From: Gonapodya prolifera JEL478
Taxonomy: Eukaryota > Monoblepharomycota > Monoblepharidomycetes > Monoblepharidales > Gonapodyaceae
DNA length: 64,000 bases
Direction: 5' to 3'
NCBI GenBank assembly: GCA_001574975.1
Contig: KQ965779.1
Location: 1 to 64,000, forward strand
Positions 46,247 to 56,904 of this stretch are shown in pieces. The notes beneath the pieces were generated by a model. That model worked only from the letters and a program-made list of their open reading frames with translations, was not told the origin of the DNA and made no database searches. How positions within the stretch are numbered: the stretch's first letter is position 1; each line of letters begins with the position of its first letter. The position numbers and the translations under genes are program-made.

Positions 46247-47496
46247 GATCCCGGACGTGGTGGGCGTGTGGGATGTCTCCATTTTGGACTCTTGAGGTTG
46301 CACACCCTTGATTTTGTTAGAAGCAGACATGCGTGGACAGACGCCGGACTCTCGAAAAAGTGTGTGTGATACCAGGACTCTTTTTGCATACCAGTCGGAC
46401 ACCCGTATAGAAACCCCTGCAACCCTAGATTTGATGCGCTGTTTTGGAGTGTATTTGTAGATGAAGATGGAACGCTTTTGTATAAATTTTTGCCCGAAAG
46501 GCGAATGGCATGTATTTTTAACGAAAATAACTCGACGCATTTGTTTGAACTTTGATCTTCGAAGGAGGCGCTCGCGGCAGTGACATTGCCTGGAATGATG
46601 ACAAGACCCTTGCGTAAAAATAACATTTTGAAGGAGGTTTTGACAATGAACGAACACCAAACCTGACAAAACCTGAATAAAAACCCAACGCTGAAATAAA
46701 TCAGATGGGCTAGTACCACCTTTCGGCCTCGATTTCGCTTATGACTGACCGGAGCTGCGAGCGCTGGTAGGATTTTTAGTCCAGACGGAGCGCGGCATGT
46801 GATGCAGAGGTTCGAGATTCGGATGGCAATGCTGCATAGTGTGGGGAGAGATTACCATGGTTCGTAAAACTAATCGGTAGTAGATGGTTCCACCGCAAAG
46901 CTGCGGGGTTTTTATGAGCTGAGTACAGGTCAGAGTAGCGTCTGTCCGTCCAGATGTCAGTTCCGTCCGAAAGCGTGTATTGTAACAACGACCGGTTGTC
47001 AGTTGTGACGAAAAGAGTCGTCTGAGGTCGAAAGCCGAAGAGAGTGGAGCACCGGAATCGTGAGATGAGGCGATTGTGTGGGGCGATGGGTCCGGGATGT
47101 GATGTAGAAGGCGGTAGACGAAAAGCAAGTTGCAATCGGGCTGGGGAAAAGAAGGCCGGGTGGCGACCCAGGCGAAGTGATCGGGCTGTATGTCGCGCAA
47201 AGTGATGTCTCAGGTGTCTGCTACTTGCTTCGCGGCAGCGCTTCCGAATTTTCTTATCACTCGAAAATTCAAAAATTCAAGTTCGACTGACTGTGGGCGA
47301 ACTCAAACTTCAATCCTGCGAATATGGACCGACTCTCCAAAACCCCCTAGATTGATCACTGAGGTCGTGGACGGGGTAAGTGCAACTACCATTCTACATT
47401 TACATAGAGACGTTGTCCATAAGTGATGGGTCACATTAACTCCGGAAGACTTCATCTTGGTCCGATTGACCAAGTAAATAGCGACCAAGGGGCTGC
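46247..47496. other. Intergenic stretch, nothing recognised
   Basis: Scattered short frames on both strands without family features. It lies between the 3' ends of the converging RVSF gene and F-box gene, so it mostly holds 3' UTRs and spacer. Confidence 0.35.
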
Positions 47497-48840
47497 TCAC
47501 TCTAAAATCCAGAGGCGCCTAGCAATTCCTCCACCAGAATATGGTCGAACAACAATACACTCCCTGTTCCTTTCCTGGAGTGCCTCGACCAAGAGAGCTA
47601 CAAACGCTTCCAGTGCAGGACACGACCAAGCAGTCTGAGCAGCCGGCTGCCCAACGTACCACCGAGGTTCCATTAAACCCGCAACAAGCACTTTTTTGGC
47701 AGTCGTTTGCGAGATCCATTCTGCATACACCGTGGCGTATTCCTCCACGTACTGACTTTGTGTGTTGTCGAGGCCTTCGTTGATTGGGAGGTGCAAGACA
47801 ATGGTACGGAGGTTGGGGAACAGAACCCGGACGTGGCTGGCAAAGATCAATGCATCGTCCCGGGAGCGCAGAGGGGAGTACGATGCATAGATAATCCCGA
47901 AGGGGAGAGTGTGGATTGTTTCAATCCCAGGGAATGACGCGGGATGCGCTGGTTCGTTATCCCACGTCCAACGATGGAACGGCTCCAGCACGCCCACGTG
48001 TCGTATGTTAGGGAAAGTCGACGTTAGGCCTGCACAGAGGGACTTCAAGGATGTGCGTTTGGCAAGTACGGGTACTGCACTTCCGTACGATCCTGAAAGG
48101 AGAATCCCCATGATAGAAGCCGCAACTTGGTTGTTGGGAAGTAGGCGCCTTCCCGTTGATGCAGGCCCACGGATAATACGGCTCATGCTATCAATGCCAA
48201 TCGACGAGAGTTTGGGAAACACTCTCAACGCTCGCGGAAGGCATTCGTCGTCATGTGGTTGGTCAACTCGGACATGCTTGACAGATGACATTCTGACGTT
48301 CCGTGCGCTCCAGGCACGCAAGCTGCTGTCATATAGGGCAAGGCTGGTCGGTTGCAGTACTTCGTCGAGGGCAGTGACAATTGTGCCAGCGAGGTCCCCA
48401 TGTGGTCCAAGACCTTGAAGGTCCACGTCGCACACGAGCCATTCAACATCGAGGGGGAACAGCGGACAGTTGGTTGTGGAAGAAAGGGCAAAGTCGACGA
48501 TTAAATCGTGAAGGGGAGTCCCTGACGCCACGAGATAGACAAACGCTTTGGAGAAGTGTATGTCACAACTGGCAACGGCACGCCTCGACCCGTCACGCTC
48601 AGGATCCGGCACCAGGAAGAACTCTCGGGTGAGCGCTGACATGGTGACGCTCAGAATTGGTTGATGAGATATTGTGGAGAGCGATAAATTGAGCGCGATT
48701 GGGATTCGACCAGTGGGGCTGATTGCCTCGATGGACAGGCGATTCCATAGCCGGCAGACGAGGGTTGTGGAAAGAAAAAGGTCTGTCGGCGGGAGAAAGC
48801 GAAGGATTCGGCCAATAAGTTCTGGGGGAATGGTGTTCAT
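47497..48840 (-). CDS. F-box protein
   Basis: Single-exon gene of 447 residues. The F-box is at residues 1-40: MNTIPPELIGRILRFLPPTD, then TTLVCRLWNRLS. The rest contains hydrophobic strands and helices without a clear LRR or WD pattern. It is similar in size and layout to the F-box protein at 581-1,831, including the motif GRIPIALNLSLS after the F-box (GKIPISVDVRFS there). Expected role: Skp1-binding substrate receptor of an SCF ubiquitin ligase; substrate unknown. Confidence 0.75.
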   Translation of the reverse strand: MNTIPPELIGRILRFLPPTDLFLSTTLVCRLWNRLSIEAISPTGRIPIALNLSLSTISHQPILSVTMSALTREFFLVPDPERDGSRRAVASCDIHFSKAFVYLVASGTPLHDLIVDFALSSTTNCPLFPLDVEWLVCDVDLQGLGPHGDLAGTIVTALDEVLQPTSLALYDSSLRAWSARNVRMSSVKHVRVDQPHDDECLPRALRVFPKLSSIGIDSMSRIIRGPASTGRRLLPNNQVAASIMGILLSGSYGSAVPVLAKRTSLKSLCAGLTSTFPNIRHVGVLEPFHRWTWDNEPAHPASFPGIETIHTLPFGIIYASYSPLRSRDDALIFASHVRVLFPNLRTIVLHLPINEGLDNTQSQYVEEYATVYAEWISQTTAKKVLVAGLMEPRWYVGQPAAQTAWSCPALEAFVALLVEALQERNRECIVVRPYSGGGIARRLWILE

Positions 48841-49039
48841 TGTGCAAACACATTTTCATCCGAAGTCTGTATCAGGGGGCAAAACGGCCAAAACAAAACA
48901 CGAAACATTCTCAGAATTTCCGACTTTTCAAATTTTCCAAATCCACACCAATCCACGCGTACGACCCTCCTCGTGACTCCCCCATCGTCCCCCATCGCTC
49001 CTCTCGCGGCCCCGGCCCCCCGCGCTCGTCGTCGGCCCG

Positions 49040-49436
49040 TCGCGTCTGGACAAGTGCAACAAGGTGAGTTGATTCCTGTCACAACGGGCTTCATTCATTC
49101 AGAATAACATTGATCGAGTCACTAATGATGTTTTCTGTCCTCTCCGCCCCTCGTTGATGTGTCTCACAGCCGATGTGGTGTCCGAGCGATGTGGGGCGAA
49201 CAAACCCGCGCTGTCGACGAAGCCCGTCGCGACCCAACCCGCGACCATGGATCGCGACTCCTCTCACTGATGCGCCTGGAATTCGGTGAGAATCGGGGGA
49301 CTTCGGCGATCTTCCGCCTGGTCTCTGGACTTTACGCTCCAGGACGTTCTGCCCTGTCGAAGGGTGAGTCTCCCCATTCGTAGCCGCAAAAAGCTCGCCA
49401 TCAATCTAATTGATCTTTTAGCGCCCGTCGCGGGTT
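49040..49436 (+). CDS. Possible small spliced gene, unknown
   Basis: Three introns with good signals can be placed: GTGAGT after ACAAG near 49,060 to CACAG at about 49,168; GTGAGA after GAATTCG at about 49,285 to CTCCAG; and GTGAGT after GAAGG to TTTTAG at about 49,421. Joining them keeps one frame, SRCGVRAMWGEQTRAVDEAR ... LEFG-RSALSK-APVAG, ending in TAG at about 49,436. I found no ATG for an upstream exon; the first ATG in frame would give only about 44 residues. It could be a short protein, the 3' part of a gene starting near 48,840, or a spliced non-coding transcript. No homology is recognised. Confidence 0.3.
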
Positions 49437-50259
49437 AGCCACTGCCGTCCCCGGGTGTCGGTGCGGAAGTGTAACTTTCGACACGCGGTATCTCCACCGA
49501 ACCCGCGAGGACAGCGCCACGCGATGCGCGACGAGCACAAAGGCAAAGGTGGGCTCAAAGTCTGGTGGTGCTTAGGGATGAATCGTGTGGACTGACGGGG
49601 TGACGTAGGTGTATACCTCCCGATGTGAGGGAATCCACGTCGCGGAACGTCACCCCGCCGCGCTCGCCTCTCGTTGCTCCTCCTCAATGTTCTATCATCG
49701 ATTTGCAATGGATTCTTGGGTAGGCGCAACCGCGGAGGAGTGTCGGACCCCCCTGCAATGGTCTGTCCCGTTGCAACGTGGAATCTGAAAGACTAGAGAG
49801 CCCCCCTGCTCATTCCCTTAATTTTCGAGTAACTACTGACATCATATATCCCTTGTACTTCATGCTTAAGATCAAAACTCTGCTTTGTGACTGTCTTGTC
49901 AGCAGTGTGTGTGTTGCCCTCTGAGCCCGGCGGTGACCGGCGTGGAGACGCGGCGTAGTGATCGCGTAGCTCAGGAATAGGCTCAAGCGTTCAGTGGTGT
50001 CCTCGTCATGGAAGTTCTTGTTCTCAAATGCTGTGACATCATCCCCTTCAGCCAGGATCAATCCGAGGGACGTAGACGCTACACCAAATATGGGCAATGT
50101 GAGTGTTAAGTATCTTTGTTCTTTACACTTCCACCAGAATTCTTATTCGATGGTGAAACTTTTCTGTGTGTCCCCTAGTTCGGGCGATCTCCTAGCCTCG
50201 ACCTCTCTGTGACTTCCTTGTATAGCCTGTAAGACGGCAAATCCCCATCTCTAATTATG

Positions 50260-50322
50260 TCAATGGCGCCGCTCGGAGACGCGGAAGAGTCCTTGGAGGA
50301 CACCAATCAACCCACTCTCCGC

Positions 50323-50354
<32 letters not shown>

Positions 50355-50405
50355 GAAGGTAGCGCGAGTGTGGAGCACAGTGGGTGGCTTTGAACTAGTT
50401 GTTCA
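50260..50405 (+). repeat. Duplicated segment, copy 1
   Basis: Shares an ordered series of blocks with 50,940-51,060: CTCGGAGACG, GGAGAGTC/AGAGTCCTTGGAGGACA, TCTCCGCAAAA, GAGAAGG, GTGTGGAG and GTGGCTTTGAA. Copy 1 contains a poly-A expansion that replaces AAAGAAAACAAG. Translated, both copies keep LGDAxESxED, EKxxxVWSxxGGFE, so they may descend from coding sequence, but neither is part of a convincing gene. Confidence 0.5.
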
Positions 50406-50939
50406 ACCGCCCAGTGGTGATGGCGCCAACAAACGATCACTATTGCATTTATATCCAGGAACACGACAGATGAGCGCACCAATGCACGTACGTGGGGTGG
50501 GGTTCTGGTCCGATACAAAAGTGTTGGTGAGGTGATGGGCGCTGACAGCGTGATCACCGACTCCAGAAAAAAGGAGATACTCTCGCCAACTGTGTGATAA
50601 AAATACGGCGATGTCAGCACAATAGTCGATTTTAAAATTTTCTACCACATGTCCCTATCCAATTTCCTGCTACGAGCAAAAGTTGGAGGTGCATCAGGAG
50701 GGGAAGCGTTAAGGGTGTCTTTGAGGTGTGGTGGCGACGTCAACCAGAGAGTCGCTCTCCGAATGGTGACACGTCCGTGTAAACCCGCCAGTGTGACAGA
50801 GGCTGATGTAAACTGCGGTGAGTGATTATTTGTGGTACAGTAACGAGAAATGCCAGTATAAAGGTAATACAAGGAGCGGCACGTTTAGCAATGGTATTTT
50901 CCTTGACGACACACATCCCCTCGCTTCGACGCGCCAGGA

Positions 50940-51060
50940 ATTCGCTCGGAGACGCTGGAGAGTCTTTTGAGGACATAGTGACCTCCTCTCCGCAAAAGAA
51001 AACAAGTGAGAAGGCAGTGGGGGTGTGGAGCGCGGCCGGTGGCTTCGAATTTGGTTGGGA
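50940..51060 (+). repeat. Duplicated segment, copy 2
   Basis: Second copy of the segment at 50,260-50,405, in direct orientation about 680 bp away and without the poly-A expansion. Its frame reads SLGDAGESFEDIVTSS and VWSAAGGFEFGWD. Confidence 0.5.
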
Positions 51061-51273
51061 TGGGAACCGGGCTGGTCAGTGTCGTCGGCTTCAATGAAAT
51101 CGAAAAATAAAAGTCATGATCAAAACACGTTGCAAGCACAGTACAATATGAAAAAAAAAAAAAAGATATCGACCAAACGTCAGCCAAACAGCGACCTACG
51201 ACGCCTCCAACGGAACCTCCTCCCCCACATCCATTCCGCCTCCCCCCCCGCCCCCTTCCCCCCCCTCCCCCGA

Positions 51274-52450
51274 CTACAACGCCGTCAACGCGATATTCGA
51301 ATACGACGATATCACCACGATCAGGACCTGGATGAGTCCCCATAGCAGGGGCACCCATGTGGGCATGGGGAAGTTTCCGGCGTCGTAGATTTTGAAGAGG
51401 ACTAGACCTGTGTAAGGGGGGGGGGGGGGGAGGGGAGGAGAGATGAGGAAGTGGTGAGAAAAGGGTAAGGGGAAGTGCGGGGACCTTGTGACGGCTCCAA
51501 TACGGTTACGCTGGATGATTTCCTGTTCATAATCGGCGAGCTGCAGGTGGACTCCTCCAACACCGCTTTCCGCGGGGCATCCGTCTCCGGCGGACACACG
51601 TAATCGCTCCGCGACAGTATATTCGCGCTTCGCGCAGATCACTCGCCTCCGGCGGACAGCCTCTTAAGCCTCGGGTTCGCTCCGCGAGAGTATATTCCCG
51701 CTCCGCACAGATCAATCGCCTCCGGCGGACAGCCTCGCTGCGCTCTCCGGCCTCGGTCAGCACCTAGCAGTGCTTTGGCCTCGGAGTCCTCCCTCCGCTC
51801 GCGTTGCTCGCTCGGGTCGGACTGCTCTACCCACCAACAATTGCGCCACTCAAGGCCCCACTAACCAGACCATAGGCGCCCATACCCAGAACAAAGAACA
51901 TGCCCTTCCTCTGACCGAACAGGACCGCACCCGAGCGGAGAGCGACAGTGCCGTAGACGAGCGAGAACCAGATGAGTGTCCATATGAGTGTGAAGTAGAT
52001 TATGTCTGTGGTGGGGTGGGGTTGGGAGAAAGACGCGAATGTTGGGCGGTTGAAGCGGGCGGTTGCGACGGGGGAAAACGGGATGGAGGGAAAGCGAGTC
52101 GTGAAGAGTGGGAAGACGCCGCACCTTCGCGGTAGTACAAGCTCTGTTCTGTGCCGAGCCAGGGGATGAAGAGGGACGGGAACGGGGGAGTTACGTAGCC
52201 TAGCGAACGGAGAAGGGCATGGTTTGAGAGAAGCAAAGAGCGAGTCCGAAATACGCTCTGGCCGTAAAGTCGGACCGTATTTGCAGGGAGGGGTGTCCAA
52301 TCATGGAAGTCGTATCCGGAATGAGAGTGGAACGTCGTGCGAGCTCCGCGTCGGCGCGGGCAGACAGAGCCCCGGAATCTTCCCAAGAAAGCATCCCCTG
52401 CCAGCGTTTGCTGCTGCGTCTGCGCACCTGCGATGGGAATCGCCATTGGA
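51274..52450 (-). CDS. TMEM170-like membrane protein (5' end unresolved)
   Basis: Three exon parts fit the fungal TMEM170 pattern. An upstream exon reads PPFPSLFIPWLGTEQSLYYR and joins, over an intron ending CCACCACAG, to DIIYFTLIWTLIWFSLVYGT and VLGMGAYGLVSGALSGAIVG. After a 427-nt intron (51408-51834) the last exon (51274-51407) gives GLVLFKIYDAGNFPMPTWVP and LLWGLIQVLIVVISSYSNIA, ending LTAL. This is the three-helix arrangement with small-residue-rich third helix and final S-Y-S-like motif of the family. TMEM170 proteins help shape ER sheets and the nuclear envelope in animals; the fungal role is not known. The N-terminus and first exon boundaries near 52,250-52,450 are not settled. The long intron is filled with GC-rich repeats, described separately. 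Confidence 0.6.
51575..51815. repeat. GC-rich micro-hairpin repeat array inside the TMEM170-like intron
   Basis: A unit of about 62-71 bp repeats nearly three times. Each unit has CTCCGGCGGACA, then TCGCTCCGCGAnAGTATATTC, then CGCTCCGCACAGATCA or its variant GCGCTTCGCGCAGATCA. Inside are many tiny perfect palindromes with 3-nt loops: TCGC-TCC-GCGA, CGCC-TCC-GGCG and GCG-CTT-CGC. A related CTCCGCTCGCGTTGCTCGCTCGGGTC tract follows. The array is far more GC-rich than the flanking intron. Confidence 0.75.
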
Positions 52451-52512
52451 AGAACCAGCAGAAACGGAATCGACTGTGGTCACCCGTCTTCACCTTCCAC
52501 CACACTCAACAC

Positions 52513-54054
52513 ATGACTCCGCCACCGTCCTCCCTGCGCGACCGTCTGCGCACTGCGATCCACGACATGCGCAGCGACATCCACGCGGCTGCGGTCGCTC
52601 TCGCCTCCACCTCTTCCTCTGCGCACACACGCTCTGCATACACGCACACACACGCAGCAGTCGACGCGAACGAACTCGCACGCACGGGCCACGTGGACAC
52701 TCTGCGCATTCTGCACCGCTGCGGATGACGACGCGGTGGATTCGCACGCTCACGCCGACATCTTCGCATCGGAGCGCGCGCTCGTTCCCTCGCTGGACAC
52801 GGCTGCCGTCGCACTGCGCGAATGTCTGCTGTTTCTACTCTCTCCCTCCACCTCTGCTCCACCAACACACTCGGCCCTGCGCGCGTCCCGCTACTTGTCC
52901 GGCTTCGTACCTGCAGACATTTGTGTGCTCTAATGCCACCCCAACAACACCCTGCAACAGACACACCCGCCCTCACCACAACCCTCGCCACGACCCTACA
53001 CCGTCTCTTCCCCCTGCACGCCACATCTTCCTTATTCCACTACATCACGCGCACGTTGCCAACGCGGCGTCCTCGGACCACTTCCCACGCGCCCTTCGTC
53101 TTATCATCTGTGTCGTTGCGCCTTCCCCTTCCCCCACCACCCGTGCGATCGCCGTCCACCCCCGCCGCCGCCACCTCCCGCGTGCCATTTACGGCGTGTT
53201 TTAGGGACACATGGTCCCACCCCGCCACGCTGCGACACGCGCACGACGACTCACACACGGCTCTAACCTGCCTGCTCCTCCTCTCTTTCGCATTCCTCCG
53301 CTCTCCCTCTCCCTCCGGCAGCACCGCCCGTGCGGCCGTGCGGGGGTGGAAGGGGATGCGCGGGTGGGCGAGGACGGTGTTTGAGGTGGATGTGGATGTG
53401 GAGGTGGGGGAGCGTGTGAGGAGATGTGTCGTGCAGGTGTTGGAAGCGGGTGAGGGTGGCAAAGGCAGTGGTGGTGGTGTGGCAAGGTCTGTGGTGCAAA
53501 CGAGACCTACAAGACCACCAACTGCCACACGACCCTCGACCGCGACTGCTGCCCCGATCGCTGCAACCACCGACCAACCGGACTCGGACGGCGAAGATGG
53601 CGGCGCGTTCTTCCCCGCGTACGATACGCGAGAGGATGTTGGTGAGGAAGGAGAGGTGGGGATGGATGGGTGGGAAGGGCTCAGGAGGGGAGCGTTGGGG
53701 CGGGGGTTGTGCAGGGTGGGTGGGAGAAGGATTGTTGAGTGAGTCATTGGTGGTGCTTTTTTGGTGGAGGGGAATGGGGAGGGAGCAGGCCAAGGCGTGG
53801 GAGGTTTTGAGTGGGGACGAGATGGTGGAGTTTGGGGAGTGGGCGATGGGTGAGTTGATTGTGTGTACATGAATTGCGGTGCGAGGTCGAAGGTGGTCCT
53901 AACAAGGTTCGTCAATACTTCAGATCTGCTCGAAAACCACCCGGACAAGGAGACAAGACGGCGTGCGACCAGTGTGGTGGCGAATATCAGGGATGTTTTC
54001 GAAGAGAGGAGATCGGCCGTGTTGGGTGGCGGTGGAGGGAATTATCTTCCGTGA
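52513..54054 (+). CDS. Unidentified spliced protein-coding gene
   Basis: Several open exons in different frames can be linked by plausible introns. From ATG 52,513: SSLRDRLRTAIHDMRSDIHA; after an intron of about 64 nt ending CACGCAG: DDDAVDSHAHADIFASERAL and TAAVALRECLLFLLSPST; then ALRASRYLSGFVPADI; after a short intron: TPALTTTLATTLHRLFPLHA and TALTCLLLLSFAFLRSPS; then an acidic segment DSDGEDGGAFFPAYDTREDV; later exons AWEVLSGDEMVEFGEWAMG and VLTRFVNTSDLLENHPDKET with a basic helix, ending at TGA 54,054. The helical, leucine-rich character suggests an armadillo-like repeat protein, but I do not recognise a family. The gene is divergent from the TMEM170-like gene. Composition is Ser/Thr/Pro/His-rich in places and exon joins are uncertain. 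Confidence 0.4.
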
Positions 54055-54120
54055 TATGCATTGTATCACTCTTGTACATTTAGCAGAATTGCTCGTTAGC
54101 TGAATATGGGTAAATTATAG

Positions 54121-54841
54121 AAGCGTTTGGCAGAATTTGAAAGAACAGCTACAGACAGAAGCCCGACGACGAATCCTTGCGGCCATCCCAAAGATCGACC
54201 CTGCAGCTGCGCTAAAGACTACGAGAATTTGAGAGCGCGGCTGCACCAATCAATCGCCAATTGGACTCCGATCCAGCTTGCGATGGAGATTACTCACTCC
54301 ATCGGGTGCACCGAGGACTGGCACATCGCATTAATTGACGTTCTGAATGGTGTTCTAGGTTTCAGTCAATACATTGTAAGCGGGAAGCCTTTACCCAGCG
54401 GGCTCTCGGCTCCCCCCGACGAGGGTTCTGTGTCTGTACTGCAGGATTCCTTGCGTCGACACCCATTGTTGGGATTCTCGTTAAATGTACGATGTTAAGT
54501 GCCAAGATTGGCCTGACTCTGGATTTGCGACGTGTGTTGGTATCAAAGAGTGGAAGCAATCATCAGCCAGGGTTGACTGTAGATCACAAAGCAACAAAAC
54601 TATATATGGAGACGTTCACGCTCTACTTTATTCTCTGGACTATATGATACAGGCAAACGCCTCGCTCATTCCCCATATCCTGGAGAGCGAACCAGACTTT
54701 TTCCCGTCACTTTTGGACTTTGTCAGACTGATCTCAGCTTTAGTGCCTGGACTGGACGGACTCTTGTTAAAACACGGAGTCGGTCACGTCACTGGAGTAA
54801 GAGTTGGATCGACGAGGCTCAGAGGCTGGTGCGACCGGTGA
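54121..54841 (+). pseudogene. Truncated member of the MYND-associated family
   Basis: Reads HPKDRPCSCAKDYENLRARL, NWTPIQLAMEITHSIGC and YIVSGKPLPSGLSAPPD, matching the N-terminal part of the MYND-finger copy at 14,854. A stop in the first frame at about 54,498 is followed by another open frame with ILESEPDFFPSLLDFVRLIS that might be reached by an intron. No ATG opens the first frame (a TAG lies at 54,118, possibly a splice acceptor), and no MYND finger follows before 54,841. It is either a truncated relic or a short gene with an unseen first exon. Confidence 0.45.
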
Positions 54842-55512
54842 AAGTGCATACTACGTAATCTGAGGAGATAAATGAACAGCTGAAGAAACGCTTGTTGCCA
54901 TAATGCAAATGTGTGAGACAATTCTTTTTTTTTTTTTTGGAGTGCCAAAGTATGACGGATTCAGAAATGTTCGCCTTTCCTCGAAACCTGATATGTAGGC
55001 AATGCTTAGATGTGGATGTGAAGCCCAACTATATTCTCATTTTTTTTTTTTTTTTGGCTATTCTTAGAGAAATGAGAGAAACGAGATCATCGATAGATTC
55101 TATTTTGTTTCCACCGAGGCGTGTTTGGGGGTGTGGTCTCTTGTGCCCCGGAGAAAGGCGTGTCTATGGAGGGATGAAGGGGGCGGCAAACATTGCGGTG
55201 TGCGGTAAGGTGACACGTCGCGGGAGGACGCCGCTGAAGCACATATTTTCTTGTTCCCACAAAAAGGTGTACGAGCAATATTCAAAAGAATATTTTCAAT
55301 CCGTGTAATTTGTCGCACGGCGTGTCGTATCATTCACCTCCCCCGCTTCTCGGATAAACGCCAATCTGGGTCTCAGGCTCCGCAGCCCCCTGACTGAGGC
55401 AAACGCCCTCTGCCAAGAGCGATCATCAATTTACAAAATACCGTCGGTTTGAGGGCTTCTGCAACCGTCACATTTCCAACTCTCGCATTCTCTCTCGCCT
55501 TCCACCACCGCA
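54842..55512. other. Intergenic stretch with T tracts
   Basis: Two thymine runs of 14-15 nt (near 54,925 and 55,042) and no supportable gene. The right part is the upstream region of the Reeler-like gene. Confidence 0.35.
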
Positions 55513-56904
55513 ATGACCGTCGCTTCGCTTCTCGTCTCCGCAATCGCCGCAGTCGGATCGCTCGGACTGGCGCACGCATTCCCGCAGGGTGGAGCGCCCG
55601 TGTGTCTCTACGCGGACACTACGTCGGCGCAGTGAGTCTTCCGCGTAGCGGGGGACGATGGAATACACTGACTCCCAGATTCTTCTGACAGGATGACAAA
55701 CGTGCATGGCGCCGGGATGGCAGCCGCGGCAACCATGAAAGTCACCCCCATGGGAGCCGCGTACCAAGTGTCGCTGACCGGAATTCAATCGTACAACGGT
55801 CTGAGTGAGTCTCGGTCAACCTTCGTTCAGAACTGGGAACCATGTTTATTCATGTTTCTCTCCGACATCATGGCAGTCCTGTGGGTTCGAGACGCTGCTG
55901 GGACGCAACACGTCGGTGCATTCGACATGGCCGGACTCGCAAACGTCGGGCTGAGGGGGAAAGACTGCACGGCTATGAGCGGTGCATCGTCGGGTGCAAA
56001 CAGCAGTGAGTGTTGCAAACGTATATGCATCTCACTACCCACACGTTTCTAACAAGCCCCTTACTATAGCACTCGGTCACTTCATGGCAAACGCAAAGAC
56101 ACAATTATCCTTCACATGGACGCCCGATGCCGCTGTTACACCCGGCATGCAACTGGTCGCCGAGGCCGTCGGTGAGTAATGATCTTTGCGCATGCCGTTC
56201 CGCGAACCCCTTCGAAAGAAAGAGTCACACTCCTGTCTCCCCTTCCCCTTCCCCTGTGCATGTGCAGTCGTTGGCGCAAAGAAAACTCAATGGTCCAACT
56301 CGAACCCCGCGATGTTCATTGCTGGAAGTGAGTTCTCACTTCACACTTACATCACCGTCCCACTCCCTCATCTCTCACAAACGTCCCACTTCGCCCCCTT
56401 AGCCCCCGTCGCCGCCGGAAACGGAGCTGCCGCCGCTCCCACTGCCGCCGCCGCCGCTCCCACTGCCGCCGCCGCAGCACCCACCTCCGCCGCCGCCGCC
56501 GCCGCCGGAGGGAACGCGGCTGCCGCCACCACGAAAGCCAAGGCCGTGGCGACGTCCGCAGCCGCAGCGGCGACTGCAGCTGCAGGAGGTGCCGCAGCTG
56601 CACCGTCGATCGGAGCTACCATGACGTTGCCTGGTGGGGGGTGAGTTTTACACCTTGTCCTATCTCATCCCCGTGCATTCGTCCTCACCCACGTGTCCCC
56701 CATCCGACACTTCACAGGATGTGCGTCGTCACTGGAGCCACGCCCGTCGTCCAAGCCGACCCCGCCGCCGCTGCCGCCGCTGCAACGACACCCGCCGCCG
56801 CCAACGTCGCTGCCGCAGCCACGACCAAGGCGAAGAAGGCTAAGAAGACCAAAGCGACGAAGAAGAACAAACAGGCGGTGCCGACTGCGGTTGCGGTTGC
56901 GTGA
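55513..56904 (+). CDS. Secreted Reeler-domain-like protein with Ala-rich tail
   Basis: Seven exons join in phase: 55513-55631, 55693-55804, 55877-56005, 56070-56171, 56268-56327, 56403-56640, 56718-56904. A signal peptide (MTVASLLVSAIAAVGSLGLA) is followed by one domain of about 140 residues: AYQVSLTGIQSYNGL, VLWVRDAAGTQHVGAFDM, a cysteine in KDCTAMSG, then LGHFMANAKTQLSFTWTPDA and a final strand. This order resembles the Reeler domain of reelin-like and DOMON-associated surface proteins. After it comes an almost pure Ala/Thr/Pro/Gly segment, a short cysteine-containing piece (MCVVTGATPVVQAD), and a Lys-rich stretch (KAKKAKKTKATKKNKQ). Every intron starts GTGAGT, which is unusually uniform. 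The tail resembles wall- or matrix-associated stalks. The role, perhaps zoospore or cyst surface, is an inference. Confidence 0.68.

Larger units (their letters stand above)
49437..51273. other. Intergenic region with a duplicated segment
   Basis: No intact gene is supportable. A segment of about 140 bp occurs twice (see the two repeat entries at 50.26 and 50.93 kb). An adenine run of about 28 lies at 50,324-50,350. Confidence 0.4.

Noticed and set aside
50324-50350. Poly-A run of about 28 nt as a sign of retroposition
   Set aside because: No retroposed gene or target-site duplication lies upstream, and the run sits inside an older duplicated segment, so local slippage is simpler.
52500-53948. 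Minus-strand open frames of 170-300 codons
   Set aside because: They are Ser/Pro/Arg low complexity, lack start context and splice logic, and oppose the better-supported plus-strand exons.
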